Source: Romeriopsis navalis LEGE 11480
GTDB taxonomy: Bacteria; Cyanobacteriota; Cyanobacteriia; Leptolyngbyales; Leptolyngbyaceae
Assembly (NCBI RefSeq): GCF_015207035.1
Contig: NZ_JADEXQ010000035.1
Coordinates: 1 to 54,616, forward strand
Length of the DNA stretch: 54,616 bases
Direction of reading: 5' to 3'
The position numbers were made by a program, and so were the translations under genes. Below the pieces are notes generated by a model. That model was not told where the DNA came from and did no database searches. It was given only the letters and a program-made list of their open reading frames with translations. Each line of letters starts with the position of its first letter. Position 1 is the stretch's first letter. Below are positions 32,969-42,632 of this stretch, in pieces.

Positions 32969-35167
32969 ATGGAACGCGATCGGCAACCTGAAGAAATTCG
33001 GTTTGATAAGTACTGGTTAACTTTAAAGCGCCACCGCTTTCCTGCGAGCCTCATGTTTTTGGTCGTCTTAGCCGGGGCTGGCTTTGTTGCCTCGATGGAG
33101 CGTCCAACATACCAGGCAGAAGGTAAATTATTATTTCGCAAGCGCGACCGCACGGCGACTTTACTCGCCGAAGGCGACAAGGGCACACAGCTAGAAGCGC
33201 TGAATAACCAGAACACACCAATTGATACAGAAGCTGAAGTTCTCCAATCGGCACCCCTTGTTCAGAAGGTTATTGAAGACCTCAAGTTAAAGGACAAGGA
33301 TGGCGACCAGTTAGCCCCCGAAGCATTTCTCAAACAGCTTTCTGTCAAAGGCGTTAAGGGCACTGACATACTCTTAGTGGCCTATAAGAGTGGCGATGCT
33401 AAGGAAGCAGCGGCGATCGTCAATCAGTTGATTCAGGAATATATTGCCAATAATATTGCGATGAATCGATCGGAAGCCGCCGCGGCCCGGCAATTCATTG
33501 CCAAACAGCTACCGGCACTCTCAATTCGACTCGAGCAGGCAGAAATCAATCTCCGCGACTTTGAAGAAGCGAATGAAGTCGTGAGTCTCGTCGATGAAGC
33601 AAAATCATCGGTGGAGACGGTGGCCGAACTCAGCCAACGCGTCGCTGCCACCAAGTCAGAATATGACAATGTCAATGCCCAAACCCTCGCCCTGCGCAGC
33701 CGCGTCCAGCGGAATGCCCAAGCCGCCCTCACACTGAATAATCTCAATCAGTCAACCGGCGTCCAACAAGCATTTAGTCAAGTCCAACAGGTCGAAGCAG
33801 AACTCGCAAGTCAACGGGCGCGCTATCGCGCCGGGCATCCCCAAGTCCAAATCTTAGAACGCCGTCAGCAAGCGCTCGGTGGGGTCTTACGCCAGCGGAT
33901 TCGTGAGGTATTGGGGAGTAACCAAGCCGTTTCCCGCACCGAACTGCAAGTCGGTTTATCGGAACAGAAGCTCATTGAGCAATATATTAATTCCGAAGTC
34001 AATCGCCGGGGCCTTGCCAGTCAATTAAATTCGCTCGTGCAAGCCCGTGCGGCCTATCAAAGTCGGGCGACCCGTTTACCTCGATTACGACAGCAACGCC
34101 AGGCTCTAGAACGTCAAGTGGCAACGCTTCGCACCAATCACAACGCATTGTCACGCCGTCTCCAAGAAGTTGAGATTGCTGAGAATCAGGATCTTGGGGT
34201 CGCCCGTGTCGTGGCTAAAGCAACGGTGCCAGGCTTACCGCTGGCCTCCAAGCAGAAGCTGATTTTGGCTGGTGGGTCGATCGCCGGTGCTTTGTTATAC
34301 ATCTTGACCGCCTTCTCGCTGGATCTGCGGGACCCTTCGATTAAAACGGCCAAGGAAGCACGCGAGGCCTTTCCCTTCGCTTCACTGGGCTTAATTCCGT
34401 TGATGCGACAGAAATCACAGTTTGGCCGCAAAGTCAGTATCAATGCCGTCCCACAGCTCCCCGTAATTGAACATCCCAGCTCACTCACCAGTGCCGCTTA
34501 TCGGATGTTGCAATCGAATTTAAAATTTCTCAATCCCGATCGCCGCGTCAAATCAATTGCGGTGACCAGCTCGATCGCCAAAGAGGGTAAGTCGACTGTC
34601 TCCGCCAATTTAGCCGCCGCGCTGGCCCAGATGGGACATCGAGTCTTATTGATTGATGTCGATTTCTATCGCCCCGTCCAGCATCAGATTTGGGGACTGG
34701 TTAACAATGTCGGCTTGAGTAATGTGGTGATGAGCCAGGTACAGCTCAAAACGGTGATTAACCGGGTACAACCCAACCTTGATGTCATCCCCGCCGGCAC
34801 CCTCCCGCCGCGCCCCCTGGCACTGGTTGATTCCAAACGCATGAGTGCTTTAATTGCCGCATTTGAGCAACAATATGACTACGTGATTTGCGATACGCCA
34901 CCACTGGTCCTCGCCTCCGATGTAATTGCCCTCGGACAGAAAACCGATGGCGTGATGATGGTCGTCCGTCCAGGCATCATTGATACGAATAGTGCAACCG
35001 AAGCCAAGCGGATGCTGGAGCAATCGAACTTAGAACTCCTCGGTATCGTCACAAATGGGGTCGCCGTGGAGAATGAACCCGATAGCTACTTGAAACGGGC
35101 ACGCGAATACTATGAAAGCGTTTCGCTCACACCCAGTGTGCCCAGTGCGGGAGAAGTGCCAGCCTAA
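32969..35167 (+). CDS. wzc: Polysaccharide co-polymerase / BY-kinase (Wzc-like)
   Basis: Controls chain length and export of extracellular polysaccharide. 732 residues: a Wzz domain flanked by two membrane helices (about 22-42 and 430-450), a long coiled-coil periplasmic part between them (many QQVEAELASQRARYRAG-type heptads), and a cytoplasmic P-loop kinase with Walker A AKEGKST (about 535-545), Walker A' VLLIDVDFYRP and Walker B-like YVICDTPPL (about 641). The C-terminal tail has only three tyrosines (YLKRAREYYES), fewer than the Tyr-rich cluster of E. coli Wzc. It starts the polysaccharide cluster. No Wza-type exporter is adjacent. Confidence 0.9.
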   Translation: MERDRQPEEIRFDKYWLTLKRHRFPASLMFLVVLAGAGFVASMERPTYQAEGKLLFRKRDRTATLLAEGDKGTQLEALNNQNTPIDTEAEVLQSAPLVQKVIEDLKLKDKDGDQLAPEAFLKQLSVKGVKGTDILLVAYKSGDAKEAAAIVNQLIQEYIANNIAMNRSEAAAARQFIAKQLPALSIRLEQAEINLRDFEEANEVVSLVDEAKSSVETVAELSQRVAATKSEYDNVNAQTLALRSRVQRNAQAALTLNNLNQSTGVQQAFSQVQQVEAELASQRARYRAGHPQVQILERRQQALGGVLRQRIREVLGSNQAVSRTELQVGLSEQKLIEQYINSEVNRRGLASQLNSLVQARAAYQSRATRLPRLRQQRQALERQVATLRTNHNALSRRLQEVEIAENQDLGVARVVAKATVPGLPLASKQKLILAGGSIAGALLYILTAFSLDLRDPSIKTAKEAREAFPFASLGLIPLMRQKSQFGRKVSINAVPQLPVIEHPSSLTSAAYRMLQSNLKFLNPDRRVKSIAVTSSIAKEGKSTVSANLAAALAQMGHRVLLIDVDFYRPVQHQIWGLVNNVGLSNVVMSQVQLKTVINRVQPNLDVIPAGTLPPRPLALVDSKRMSALIAAFEQQYDYVICDTPPLVLASDVIALGQKTDGVMMVVRPGIIDTNSATEAKRMLEQSNLELLGIVTNGVAVENEPDSYLKRAREYYESVSLTPSVPSAGEVPA

Positions 35168-35199
35168 ATCACGCTAATCCGACGAAATAACGCTGACCC

Positions 35200-35241
35200 G
35201 CAAAAGTCCGCTGCGTTAATTAACGTTCAGCGGACTTTTGC
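35200..35241. terminator. Bidirectional terminator after wzc
   Basis: Perfect 14-bp stem gcaaaagtccgctg (35200-35213) / cagcggacttttgc (35228-35241), with a further palindrome cgttaattaacg in the loop. It separates wzc from the convergent cluster. Confidence 0.8.
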
Positions 35242-35279
35242 GAATTTCACCTTTCTAGATTCCAAAAGCCAGGCGCCGC

Positions 35280-36146
35280 CTAAAAAGTCATCTGGGCCAA
35301 CAAAGGCGCATAATCTTGCACCGACATCCCCGATTTCGCTGAAATCATAATCGCCACCTGCTCTGGCTGAAGCTGACTCACCCAGTCTTGCAAAGCCTCA
35401 CCGGCAATACATTCGGTCAGCCAATAATCATGGCAAAAATTACGATGATCGGGATAATGTTGTGCCTGCTGCGGGATTACCTGATCAACGAACAAGCCAT
35501 ACAACACATACTCCGAAAGATTCCACACGCCCGCGAGGGTCTGAATCCAACCACGACCCGAAACCATTTCGATATGCTGACACAGCTGAATCACATTTTG
35601 TTTGCGCCAAGTAATGAGATTCCCAATGTAGTCCGGAATCTGCGGATCGATCGTCGACAGTCCCAAGACTTCTGCGGCACTCGCATGCCATTTGCGATGC
35701 ATATCACGTTGGACAGGATTGCCCTGATCATCACGGTACAAGCGCACCTGCTGATCATCTTGGGCCAGTTGATTCAAGTCAAAGGGCCGCACGAATATCA
35801 CATCTGAATCGACAAAAACCGCAACATCTTGTTCAATTTGCTGCGCCACAGCCAGCTTCACAATCTGCTGCAAAATCCAATTACGCAACGGCGGCACCTT
35901 CCAACTTAACCACACCTTGCGGAAAATCGGTTCGCGGAAAATCCATCGAGGCAAAACCGATTCAACGGTCAGAATCCTTGTCCGGGTATTGGCTAAGGAT
36001 GAAAATAGTTGAGCATCACACCGATCGACAACAATATAGTGAACAAATGGCGGTTGAATATATTGATTGACACTGTTTGCCAGCAACTGACAACGCTGAA
36101 AATCAGGCGCGTAGCTGGGCGTAATAATGGCAAAGGAAGGAGACAT
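35280..36146 (-). CDS. Putative glycosyltransferase (DUF6492-like)
   Basis: A 288-residue protein with an N-terminal GT-A-like pattern: FAIITPSYAPDFQRCQLLANS, then VAVFVDSDVIFVRPFD, where DSD is a likely metal/nucleotide-sugar-binding DxD. I place it with DUF6492 from memory; such proteins are regarded as glycosyltransferases. No membrane helix is predicted. ATG 36146 is chosen since the 16 upstream residues have no family character. It is the last gene of the minus-strand polysaccharide cluster, so a sugar-transfer role is reasonable, but donor and acceptor are unknown. Confidence 0.7.
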   Translation of the reverse strand: MSPSFAIITPSYAPDFQRCQLLANSVNQYIQPPFVHYIVVDRCDAQLFSSLANTRTRILTVESVLPRWIFREPIFRKVWLSWKVPPLRNWILQQIVKLAVAQQIEQDVAVFVDSDVIFVRPFDLNQLAQDDQQVRLYRDDQGNPVQRDMHRKWHASAAEVLGLSTIDPQIPDYIGNLITWRKQNVIQLCQHIEMVSGRGWIQTLAGVWNLSEYVLYGLFVDQVIPQQAQHYPDHRNFCHDYWLTECIAGEALQDWVSQLQPEQVAIMISAKSGMSVQDYAPLLAQMTF

Positions 36147-36311
36147 AGTCAAAGTTGTGTAACGTCGAAAATTGCAGTTGGCGGTTACACCCAATCGTTA
36201 GCTTGATCATGCCCATGCTTCCGAAGATTCTTGAGCCATTTAACAAAAATCTTGCCATTGTCGACTAACAAGCCGGCGACAAAGACGTAAAACCTCCAGT
36301 CATTCTACCGA

Positions 36312-37355
36312 TTAAACTTTCGACAACTCGCGATTTGCAGCACACAATGCCAATAGATCTACACACATTGCGACAAATGCTAGCGGAAACAGCAAAATCA
36401 TTTTAATCAATGGCTTATTGTGCAAGTTAATAAATCGCCGCACCAAGTATTCCGGCGGACTTAACCATCCGGATTGTTTCGTCCGTTCCGCATGAATTAA
36501 ATTCGCCACCCAACGCGGATTCTGCTGATCCCATTCGCGAAACAACGAGGAAGCCGAACGATCGGAGGGCAACTGCTTTAGGGCTGTATGTAAATGCTCG
36601 AAGATCAACGTATTCGTAATATTCGCCACAACGAGCCAACGTTCATGTTTCAGTAACTGGCGCGGATGGGTATAGGCTTCGAACACGTGTAGGGCATCCG
36701 GTGCACGCGCAATGCGATCGCGTTGAATCGGTGTGGTCAAACAGTTGGTTGTCACCATCTGATAGAGAAATCCATCGTCTGCCGTCAACTCCGATGGCAT
36801 ATAAATCTGACGCAGAATCGACGCCCGTGCACAGTACAACTGACCACATAACCACACGGCTCCACCACTGCCAGACAATTCGGAAACAAAACTCGAAAGA
36901 TGATCAATCAAATTCTTATTTTGCTTTAACACCACATCTTTAACGGGTCGATCGACCGCCACCCAAATATAGGGATCTTGCTCTAAGACGTTCAGCATCG
37001 AACCCAGCGTATAGGGCTCCGGGAACCAAATATCAGCATCCATTAGAAACATATAGTCTGCCTGCGGATCAGCCAGCTCATGGACATAATGATTCCAGGC
37101 ATTCGGTTTGCCGGGTTGCGCCAATTCGCAAATTTTCCAAGTCACCTGAGGATAATCAACCGGATTAATAATTCCAGCAAAAGTTCGCCGCATCACCTCG
37201 GCGGTATTATCACGGCAACCATTCGGCACACCCACAATTTCCAGTTCTAAAGAACGTTCACCGGGCTGAAAAATTGTCTGTTGCAATAACGACTCTAACG
37301 TTTTGCGAATCGTCGTAGCTTCATTATGCGCGAGGATTCCGATACTAACTTTCAT
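36312..37355 (-). CDS. Glycosyltransferase family 2 with C-terminal membrane helix
   Basis: A 347-residue GT2. It begins MKVSIGILAHNEATTIRKTLESLL and has the nucleotide-sugar motif FLMDADIWFPEP, where DAD is the DxD. GSGGAVWLCGQLYCARAS and SELTADDGFLYQMV resemble the ED motif region. A hydrophobic segment near the C-terminus (IKMILLFPLAFVAMCVDLL) would anchor it in the membrane, unlike most soluble GT2 enzymes. ATG 37355 is preferred to the far longer frame at 37463. Confidence 0.85.
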   Translation of the reverse strand: MKVSIGILAHNEATTIRKTLESLLQQTIFQPGERSLELEIVGVPNGCRDNTAEVMRRTFAGIINPVDYPQVTWKICELAQPGKPNAWNHYVHELADPQADYMFLMDADIWFPEPYTLGSMLNVLEQDPYIWVAVDRPVKDVVLKQNKNLIDHLSSFVSELSGSGGAVWLCGQLYCARASILRQIYMPSELTADDGFLYQMVTTNCLTTPIQRDRIARAPDALHVFEAYTHPRQLLKHERWLVVANITNTLIFEHLHTALKQLPSDRSASSLFREWDQQNPRWVANLIHAERTKQSGWLSPPEYLVRRFINLHNKPLIKMILLFPLAFVAMCVDLLALCAANRELSKV

Positions 37356-37537
37356 GACTTCTTCGCGATTAAGTAGGAGGACAAAACAAATAATCCGGGC
37401 AGGATTTTGATTGCGAAGCAATGACATGAATTTGAATTGTCTATCGTAATCCAGGTATTTCAATCATCCGGGTCGGATTCTGCTTACGAGACAATTGCAG
37501 GAATTATTGTTTCTAGGGTATGAGCACCATCCAAAAC

Positions 37538-38305
37538 TCAACTGCGAGGATTATTCGCATTGAATTCGGCAATATAGTCGGGGTCAGATTCTGACATCGG
37601 CGCGGCATCAGGTTCAACTCTTGGCCGCCGGCTAGCATCCGGCGAGTTCATCGCACAACCACGGTACAAGATAAAATCCTGCGAACCGTCATAGCTAATC
37701 ACCTTCGCCGGAATCCCCACGGCCACGGCCTGGTGAGGCAAATCGCGCAGTACCACCGCATTTGCCCCGATCGCCACATCATGACCAATCGTAATCGGCC
37801 CAAAGATCTTCGCACCAGGGCCAAAGAACACACGATCGCCAATTTGGGGTGTCCCACGATCCTCACGACCACCGACGCCGATCGTCACTTGCTGACTCAA
37901 GTTACAATTGCGACCGAGCTTAGCATCAATATGAATGATGATGCCATTAGCGTGGGGCATAAAGAGCCCCCCCCCAATCTCCGCCCGGTTTGGCAACTCC
38001 ACACCGGTAACGATTTCAATCACCTTTTGCCAGATCCCACATAGCAACTTGAGCAGCGGACGTAACACCGGGATGTGAAAATAAAAATGCACCCAGCGGC
38101 TAACCCGATATTGCGTCATCACCCAGATACCTTGGCGGCCCAGGAATGCCACGAGCCAGTGGCAATGGTCCATATAGACATACCGATCGATATCAGCCCG
38201 CAAATCCGCACAGGCTTGCCGAAATGCTCGCAATGAGGATTTCAGCGTAACTCGCTGTGGAGGAACAGAAGAATGAAGCATTTCTTGTGGTGAGACCGGA
38301 TACAT
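37538..38305 (-). CDS. Hexapeptide acyltransferase (serine acetyltransferase-like)
   Basis: A 255-residue left-handed beta-helix enzyme. An N-terminal helical segment with WVMTQYRVSRWVHF is followed by hexapeptide turns GGLFMPHANGIIIHIDAKLGR, IGVGGREDRGTPQIGD and VAIGANAVVLRDLPHQAVAVG. It is related to CysE, but the CysE loop [12 protein letters not shown] is replaced by GVGGREDRG. In this cluster an O-acetylation of a polysaccharide sugar is more plausible than cysteine synthesis, although WcaB-type roles cannot be separated. A genuine cysE lies at 28.0 kb. Confidence 0.8.
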   Translation of the reverse strand: MYPVSPQEMLHSSVPPQRVTLKSSLRAFRQACADLRADIDRYVYMDHCHWLVAFLGRQGIWVMTQYRVSRWVHFYFHIPVLRPLLKLLCGIWQKVIEIVTGVELPNRAEIGGGLFMPHANGIIIHIDAKLGRNCNLSQQVTIGVGGREDRGTPQIGDRVFFGPGAKIFGPITIGHDVAIGANAVVLRDLPHQAVAVGIPAKVISYDGSQDFILYRGCAMNSPDASRRPRVEPDAAPMSESDPDYIAEFNANNPRS

Positions 38306-38348
38306 AAATCCTCCGATTCAAATCATACTGCTGGCACAAACCCGCAAA

Positions 38349-39446
38349 TTAAAACGACAACGATAACAATTGCTGATAGTGACCCAATACTTTCTCTAAA
38401 GAGAAATCATTTGCCCGCTCTTTGAGCACCGCGGGACTCGGCGATTGCTGTAGGGTTTCCAGAATCGCAGTCGCCATCGCAAACTCATCCTTGACTGGCA
38501 CGAGTTTGCCATATTGGCCATTCTCCAGAATCTCGGCCGGACCACTTTGACAGTCAGTCGAGACAACGGGCGTACCCATTGCCATCGCTTCGACCAGCAC
38601 ATTGCCAAAGCCTTCCCAGGCAGAGGACAAAGCAACCACATCCACCGCCGCCATATAGTCATAAGGATTCGAAACAAATCCCGGCAGACTCACATCCGCC
38701 TCTAGCTCAAGTTCGGCGACTAATGACTCAAGTCGTGAACGCTCCGCGCCTTCACCCAAGATCATCAAGCGGGCAACACGATGTTGACGCACCTGAGCAA
38801 AGGCCCGAATTAACGTCACAAAGTCTTTTTGCTCATTGAGCCGACCCACCCCCAAGATCACCGGCGGTTGACCGGCAGCGAACCAGGGATGGTCGATCGC
38901 AACCTGTGGCCGCGCTCGAAATGAGGGGGTAATAATCGGGTTATAAATCGCATGGGTCCTGGCTTTCGGCGTCCCAAATTGCAACAAGTCAAGCACAACA
39001 CCTTGGGATACACCCACGACTGCATCTGCCCAGGGGTAGACCCACCGAATCAAATAAGGCACAAATCGCCGTTTCAGATTCTGTGCATGCTTCACTTCCT
39101 GGGACAATTGATTATGTACGGTCACAATTAATCGCATCGGCATCCGTGACCAATGCTTAGCAATAATTGCCGCAATATTCGTATCTTCAAGGGCCGAAAT
39201 TAAGGCTTTCGGACGACGCTGCTGCAGATAAGCACGCAACGCCGGAATCGCATTCACTAAACGATGGCAGTTTAGGTTGATCACCCGCAATTGCGGCGGA
39301 ATCGCATCCACATACTCGCCAACAGCTTGGACTAACACCAAGTCGACTTTTAATCCGGACCGGCTTAAGCCATCAGCCAAATTCAGCATGACGCGCTCCG
39401 CTCCACCACCCCGCAAATCCATTACAAAAATCGCCACATCTGTCAT
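38349..39446 (-). CDS. Glycosyltransferase family 4
   Basis: A 365-residue GT-B-fold transferase. The N-terminal motif MDLRGGGAERVMLNLADGL is typical of GT4 acceptor domains. The C-terminal domain has LGVGRLNEQKDFVTLIRAFA, VSLPGFVSNPYDYMAAVDVVALSSAWEGFGNVLVEAMAMGTPVVST, where the ExxxxxxxE pattern binds the nucleotide sugar. ATG 39446 (MTDVAIFVMDL) is chosen over the longer frame at 39566. Donor and linkage cannot be told. Head-to-tail with its neighbours. Confidence 0.9.
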   Translation of the reverse strand: MTDVAIFVMDLRGGGAERVMLNLADGLSRSGLKVDLVLVQAVGEYVDAIPPQLRVINLNCHRLVNAIPALRAYLQQRRPKALISALEDTNIAAIIAKHWSRMPMRLIVTVHNQLSQEVKHAQNLKRRFVPYLIRWVYPWADAVVGVSQGVVLDLLQFGTPKARTHAIYNPIITPSFRARPQVAIDHPWFAAGQPPVILGVGRLNEQKDFVTLIRAFAQVRQHRVARLMILGEGAERSRLESLVAELELEADVSLPGFVSNPYDYMAAVDVVALSSAWEGFGNVLVEAMAMGTPVVSTDCQSGPAEILENGQYGKLVPVKDEFAMATAILETLQQSPSPAVLKERANDFSLEKVLGHYQQLLSLSF

Positions 39447-39572
39447 GAAACTTTTCCCAAAAATGCTCTCTGGAACCCGCAAAACATACATACCTGACAA
39501 CGAAGGTGGTCTATATGGTTGAGAGGCACTTAAGATCCTCTCTAATTTGCCACAGGCAAACAGCACGTGACA

Positions 39573-40793
39573 TCAGAATAAAGACAGAGAAATTGCCACA
39601 AATTCCGCCCAAAAGATAGAGTTATGTTCAATGATCGTATTCTCGCTATGGTTATACATAAACATAAAGGTGACGTATAAAATCGGTAATAGACTGATCA
39701 CACCTTTACGTAATCGCAACCACTGAACCGATTTAGCATAACTAATGCACAAACTCAGTAGGAACAAACCCAAGCCAATGACGCCTAAATCAAGCGACAT
39801 ATTGATGTAGCCATTGTGAGCATGGGGTGGCTCATAGCCCACAATCTTCCAAATCTCTGGGGCATCCCCTTCGGGCCGCCAAAAAGCCCGAAATCCATAC
39901 CCGAGCCAGGGGCGTTCCGCAATCTTATCAATTGCCCCAAACCAAAGGTCAGTGCGTCCACTGAGGGTTGGATCACGCCCCAAGCCTAAGAGTAAAGGCT
40001 CCCAATTGCCCACCACCAATGTGACGATCGTACCCACCACCAAAATCGTCGCAATTAAAATCGGAATCAACACCGTATCCCGAAATCGCAACGCCCGGTA
40101 AAGCGGAATGAGCATCAGTAAGACGAACAACACAATTAATCCCGTCTTCGAACCGGTGAGAATCAACACCCCACTACTGACGGCGACAGACAGCCAAGGC
40201 AGGATTTTCCATCGCGGGATGGTCCAAGCCAATAGCAGACTCATGACAATGGTTAATACCATCAGCCGCGCCAGCAAGTTTTTCTGGGTTAACGGGCCAC
40301 GCCAGGAACCCGCATTTGCCCCAATTTCAATTGCCGCACCAGGAGCAACTAAGGTAAAGCCCAAACAAAATACTGCCACAATGCCCAGGGCAATCGTAAT
40401 GTATTTAAGTTGTTCCTTGAGCGTATACCGTGATGCCGTATAAACGCCAAACAGACTCGTTGCCATCGCATTCAATCCCTTACGCCAAGAATCATCGGGC
40501 ACATCTGACCATAGAAACGAAAACAGCATAAAGGCGACCATCAAGACCACCACCTTATTGGTTAGCAAGGTAATAAGGGTGGTCCGCCACCGGGCTAACA
40601 GTAATAAGATTGTGATGCCATAGATGAGCAGTTGCACCTTGGAGAAAATCGGATCAAAGGGATTTGCTTCTGGTGGTGCTAACGCCCGCGGATCAGGACT
40701 AATAAACAGACTTTCACAGAACAACGCACTGGTGAAATACATCCAGACAAAGATCGTAAAGCCTTTTTCAAATAAATTTAATTGCGTATTCAT
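39573..40793 (-). CDS. O-antigen ligase / Wzy-type polymerase family membrane protein
   Basis: A 406-residue protein with about ten to twelve hydrophobic segments and the large periplasmic loop typical of the Wzy_C / WaaL superfamily, seen in GRTDLWFGAIDKIAERPWLGYGFRAFW and the following YEPPHAHNGYINM with its conserved His. It polymerises or ligates lipid-linked repeat units at the membrane outer face. Start ATG 40793 overlaps the stop of the upstream GT2 gene by ATGA, implying translational coupling. Confidence 0.85.
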   Translation of the reverse strand: MNTQLNLFEKGFTIFVWMYFTSALFCESLFISPDPRALAPPEANPFDPIFSKVQLLIYGITILLLLARWRTTLITLLTNKVVVLMVAFMLFSFLWSDVPDDSWRKGLNAMATSLFGVYTASRYTLKEQLKYITIALGIVAVFCLGFTLVAPGAAIEIGANAGSWRGPLTQKNLLARLMVLTIVMSLLLAWTIPRWKILPWLSVAVSSGVLILTGSKTGLIVLFVLLMLIPLYRALRFRDTVLIPILIATILVVGTIVTLVVGNWEPLLLGLGRDPTLSGRTDLWFGAIDKIAERPWLGYGFRAFWRPEGDAPEIWKIVGYEPPHAHNGYINMSLDLGVIGLGLFLLSLCISYAKSVQWLRLRKGVISLLPILYVTFMFMYNHSENTIIEHNSIFWAEFVAISLSLF

Positions 40794-41701
40794 GGCTTGA
40801 CTTGGTAATACATTGTCTTTAACTGGATCATGGCGCGATCGACCCACGGCGTCGCCAACCAATACTGCTTAATCCAGGCTTGGCCATACACATCAATCTC
40901 GTCACAATCGGCATAGAGCGAGCGCCCAGCGGCAAACAGATTGTTCGCAAAGATTCGTAATTGCGGGAAATTATGGCGTATCCAATGCGCTGTCAGAACA
41001 TGAATTTGGGCCTTGAGCCGATGTTTATCGGTTCGCCGAGTAAAAGCATTTTGGGCGTGGAGACGCTGCACGACCAATTCTTCCAGCAACACATACCCTG
41101 GGGTCAAACCATAGGCCACATATTTTAAATAGTCATCACTCAAAGTCACATTTGTCGCCTGCGGCATCGGGAGAATGCGCGACAAGAGCGATCGGGTAAA
41201 GCACAGCCCCGACGTTGCTGTCCCCCCAAAGGGCAGCGTGCCCGATAACTTACCCCGCTCAACATCAGCCGTAATATCGTAGTAACCCGATCTGCCCGTA
41301 TAAGCCTCTGGCAATCGCGGCGATGGCATCGTATCTTCCCATAGCTGGACTGGATGGAAACACCAGCCCGCCTGGGGATGTGCAATTAACTGTTGGACAA
41401 TCCGCGCCACTTTATCCGGTTGAAACCAATCATCGGCATCTAGCAAACAGATAATTTCCCCGCAGCTGGCGGCAAACCCGGCATTAAAACTCGAGGCCTG
41501 CCCCCCGTTTATCTGCAAAATCGGTCGAATCCGATCACCATAGGTTTGTAAGATCTCCCGCGAATCATCGGTTGAACCATCGTCAACAACAATCACTTCT
41601 ATCGGCGCATAAGTTTGTGCCAACGCGCTATCGATCGCCTTCCGGAGAAAGCGCCCATAGTTATAGTTATTGATCAAAATACTGACTAATGGCTGATTCA
41701 T
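40790..41701 (-). CDS. Glycosyltransferase family 2 (copy A)
   Basis: A 303-residue GT2. It begins MNQPLVSILINNYNYGRFL and has IEVIVVDDGSTDDS, FNAGFAASCGEIICLLDADDWFQPDK with the DxD, and SDDYLKYVAYG in the acceptor half. It is a clear paralogue of the adjacent upstream GT2 at 41724. Stop codon overlaps the start of the downstream Wzy-type gene. Confidence 0.9.
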   Translation of the reverse strand: MNQPLVSILINNYNYGRFLRKAIDSALAQTYAPIEVIVVDDGSTDDSREILQTYGDRIRPILQINGGQASSFNAGFAASCGEIICLLDADDWFQPDKVARIVQQLIAHPQAGWCFHPVQLWEDTMPSPRLPEAYTGRSGYYDITADVERGKLSGTLPFGGTATSGLCFTRSLLSRILPMPQATNVTLSDDYLKYVAYGLTPGYVLLEELVVQRLHAQNAFTRRTDKHRLKAQIHVLTAHWIRHNFPQLRIFANNLFAAGRSLYADCDEIDVYGQAWIKQYWLATPWVDRAMIQLKTMYYQVKP

Positions 41702-41723
41702 GGGGGTAATTTTCCTCGTCGAT

Positions 41724-42632
41724 CTAAACCGACTTATAGCGGTAGTACAGTGCCCGTAAACGAATCGCCCAACGTTCCCGACGGGAAGTCCGTTGGAGAT
41801 ATTGCTGCATCAAGGGTTGATCCAGCAGCTTCGCGCGTTGAAATCCCTGGTAAAGATGAATCCCCGCCGCAAAGAGCTTGTTGGCAAAGGGGGATAGCAC
41901 CGGAAAATTTTGTCGCAGCCAATAAGCCGTAAGCAGGTGGATATTGGCATGTAAATCTTGCTTGTCGGGCCGATGCGTATAAGCGTTATCGCCGTGAATG
42001 CGCTGGGCAGTCAGTTCATCTAGCAACACATAACCCGGAACCGTCCCCCAAGCGACATATTTGAGATAATCATCACTGGTAATCCGAATCACTTCCGGCA
42101 TCGGCAACATTGCCGTTAACAGCGATCGCCGAAAACAAAGCGCCGACGTCGCTGTGCCCGAAAACGGCAAATGGCCACTGAGTTTACCCTGTTGCACCTT
42201 CGTACTAATGTCATAGCGTCCAGACGGACCCTGATAGATTTCCGCCACATGGGTTTTACCCGTGACATCGACCATTTCCAAGGGATGAAAACACCATTCC
42301 ACCGTGGCATCAGCCGTAAACACCTCGACAATTCGCGCCACCTTATCCGGCTTAAACCAATCATCAGCATCCAGAAAACAAATCAGTTCGCCCTGACTTG
42401 CCGCAAACCCACAATTGAATGCCGAGGCCTGTCCCCCATTCTCCTTTTGCACCACTTGTACACGATCGGCATAGGTGGCCAGCACCGCTGCTGAATCGTC
42501 AGTGGAACCGTCATCAACAACAATTACCTCTACGGGTGAATACGTTTGATTCAACGCGCTGTCAATCGCTTCCGCCAGATAGCGACCATAGTTATAGTTG
42601 TTAATTAAAATGCTAACAAGCGGTTGAGCCAC
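41724..42632 (-). CDS. Glycosyltransferase family 2 (copy B)
   Basis: A 302-residue GT2, paralogue of copy A: PLVSILINNYNYGRYL, VEVIVVDDGSTDDS, CFLDADDWFKPDK and SDDYLKYVAWG. The start is taken as GTG 42632, eight bases after GGAGG, because MAQPLVSIL then lines up with MNQPLVSIL of copy A; a GTG at 42647 precedes it. It overlaps the end of the flippase gene by 20 bases, indicating one transcript. Tail (about 265-302) is basic and diverges from copy A. Confidence 0.9.
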   Translation of the reverse strand: MAQPLVSILINNYNYGRYLAEAIDSALNQTYSPVEVIVVDDGSTDDSAAVLATYADRVQVVQKENGGQASAFNCGFAASQGELICFLDADDWFKPDKVARIVEVFTADATVEWCFHPLEMVDVTGKTHVAEIYQGPSGRYDISTKVQQGKLSGHLPFSGTATSALCFRRSLLTAMLPMPEVIRITSDDYLKYVAWGTVPGYVLLDELTAQRIHGDNAYTHRPDKQDLHANIHLLTAYWLRQNFPVLSPFANKLFAAGIHLYQGFQRAKLLDQPLMQQYLQRTSRRERWAIRLRALYYRYKSV

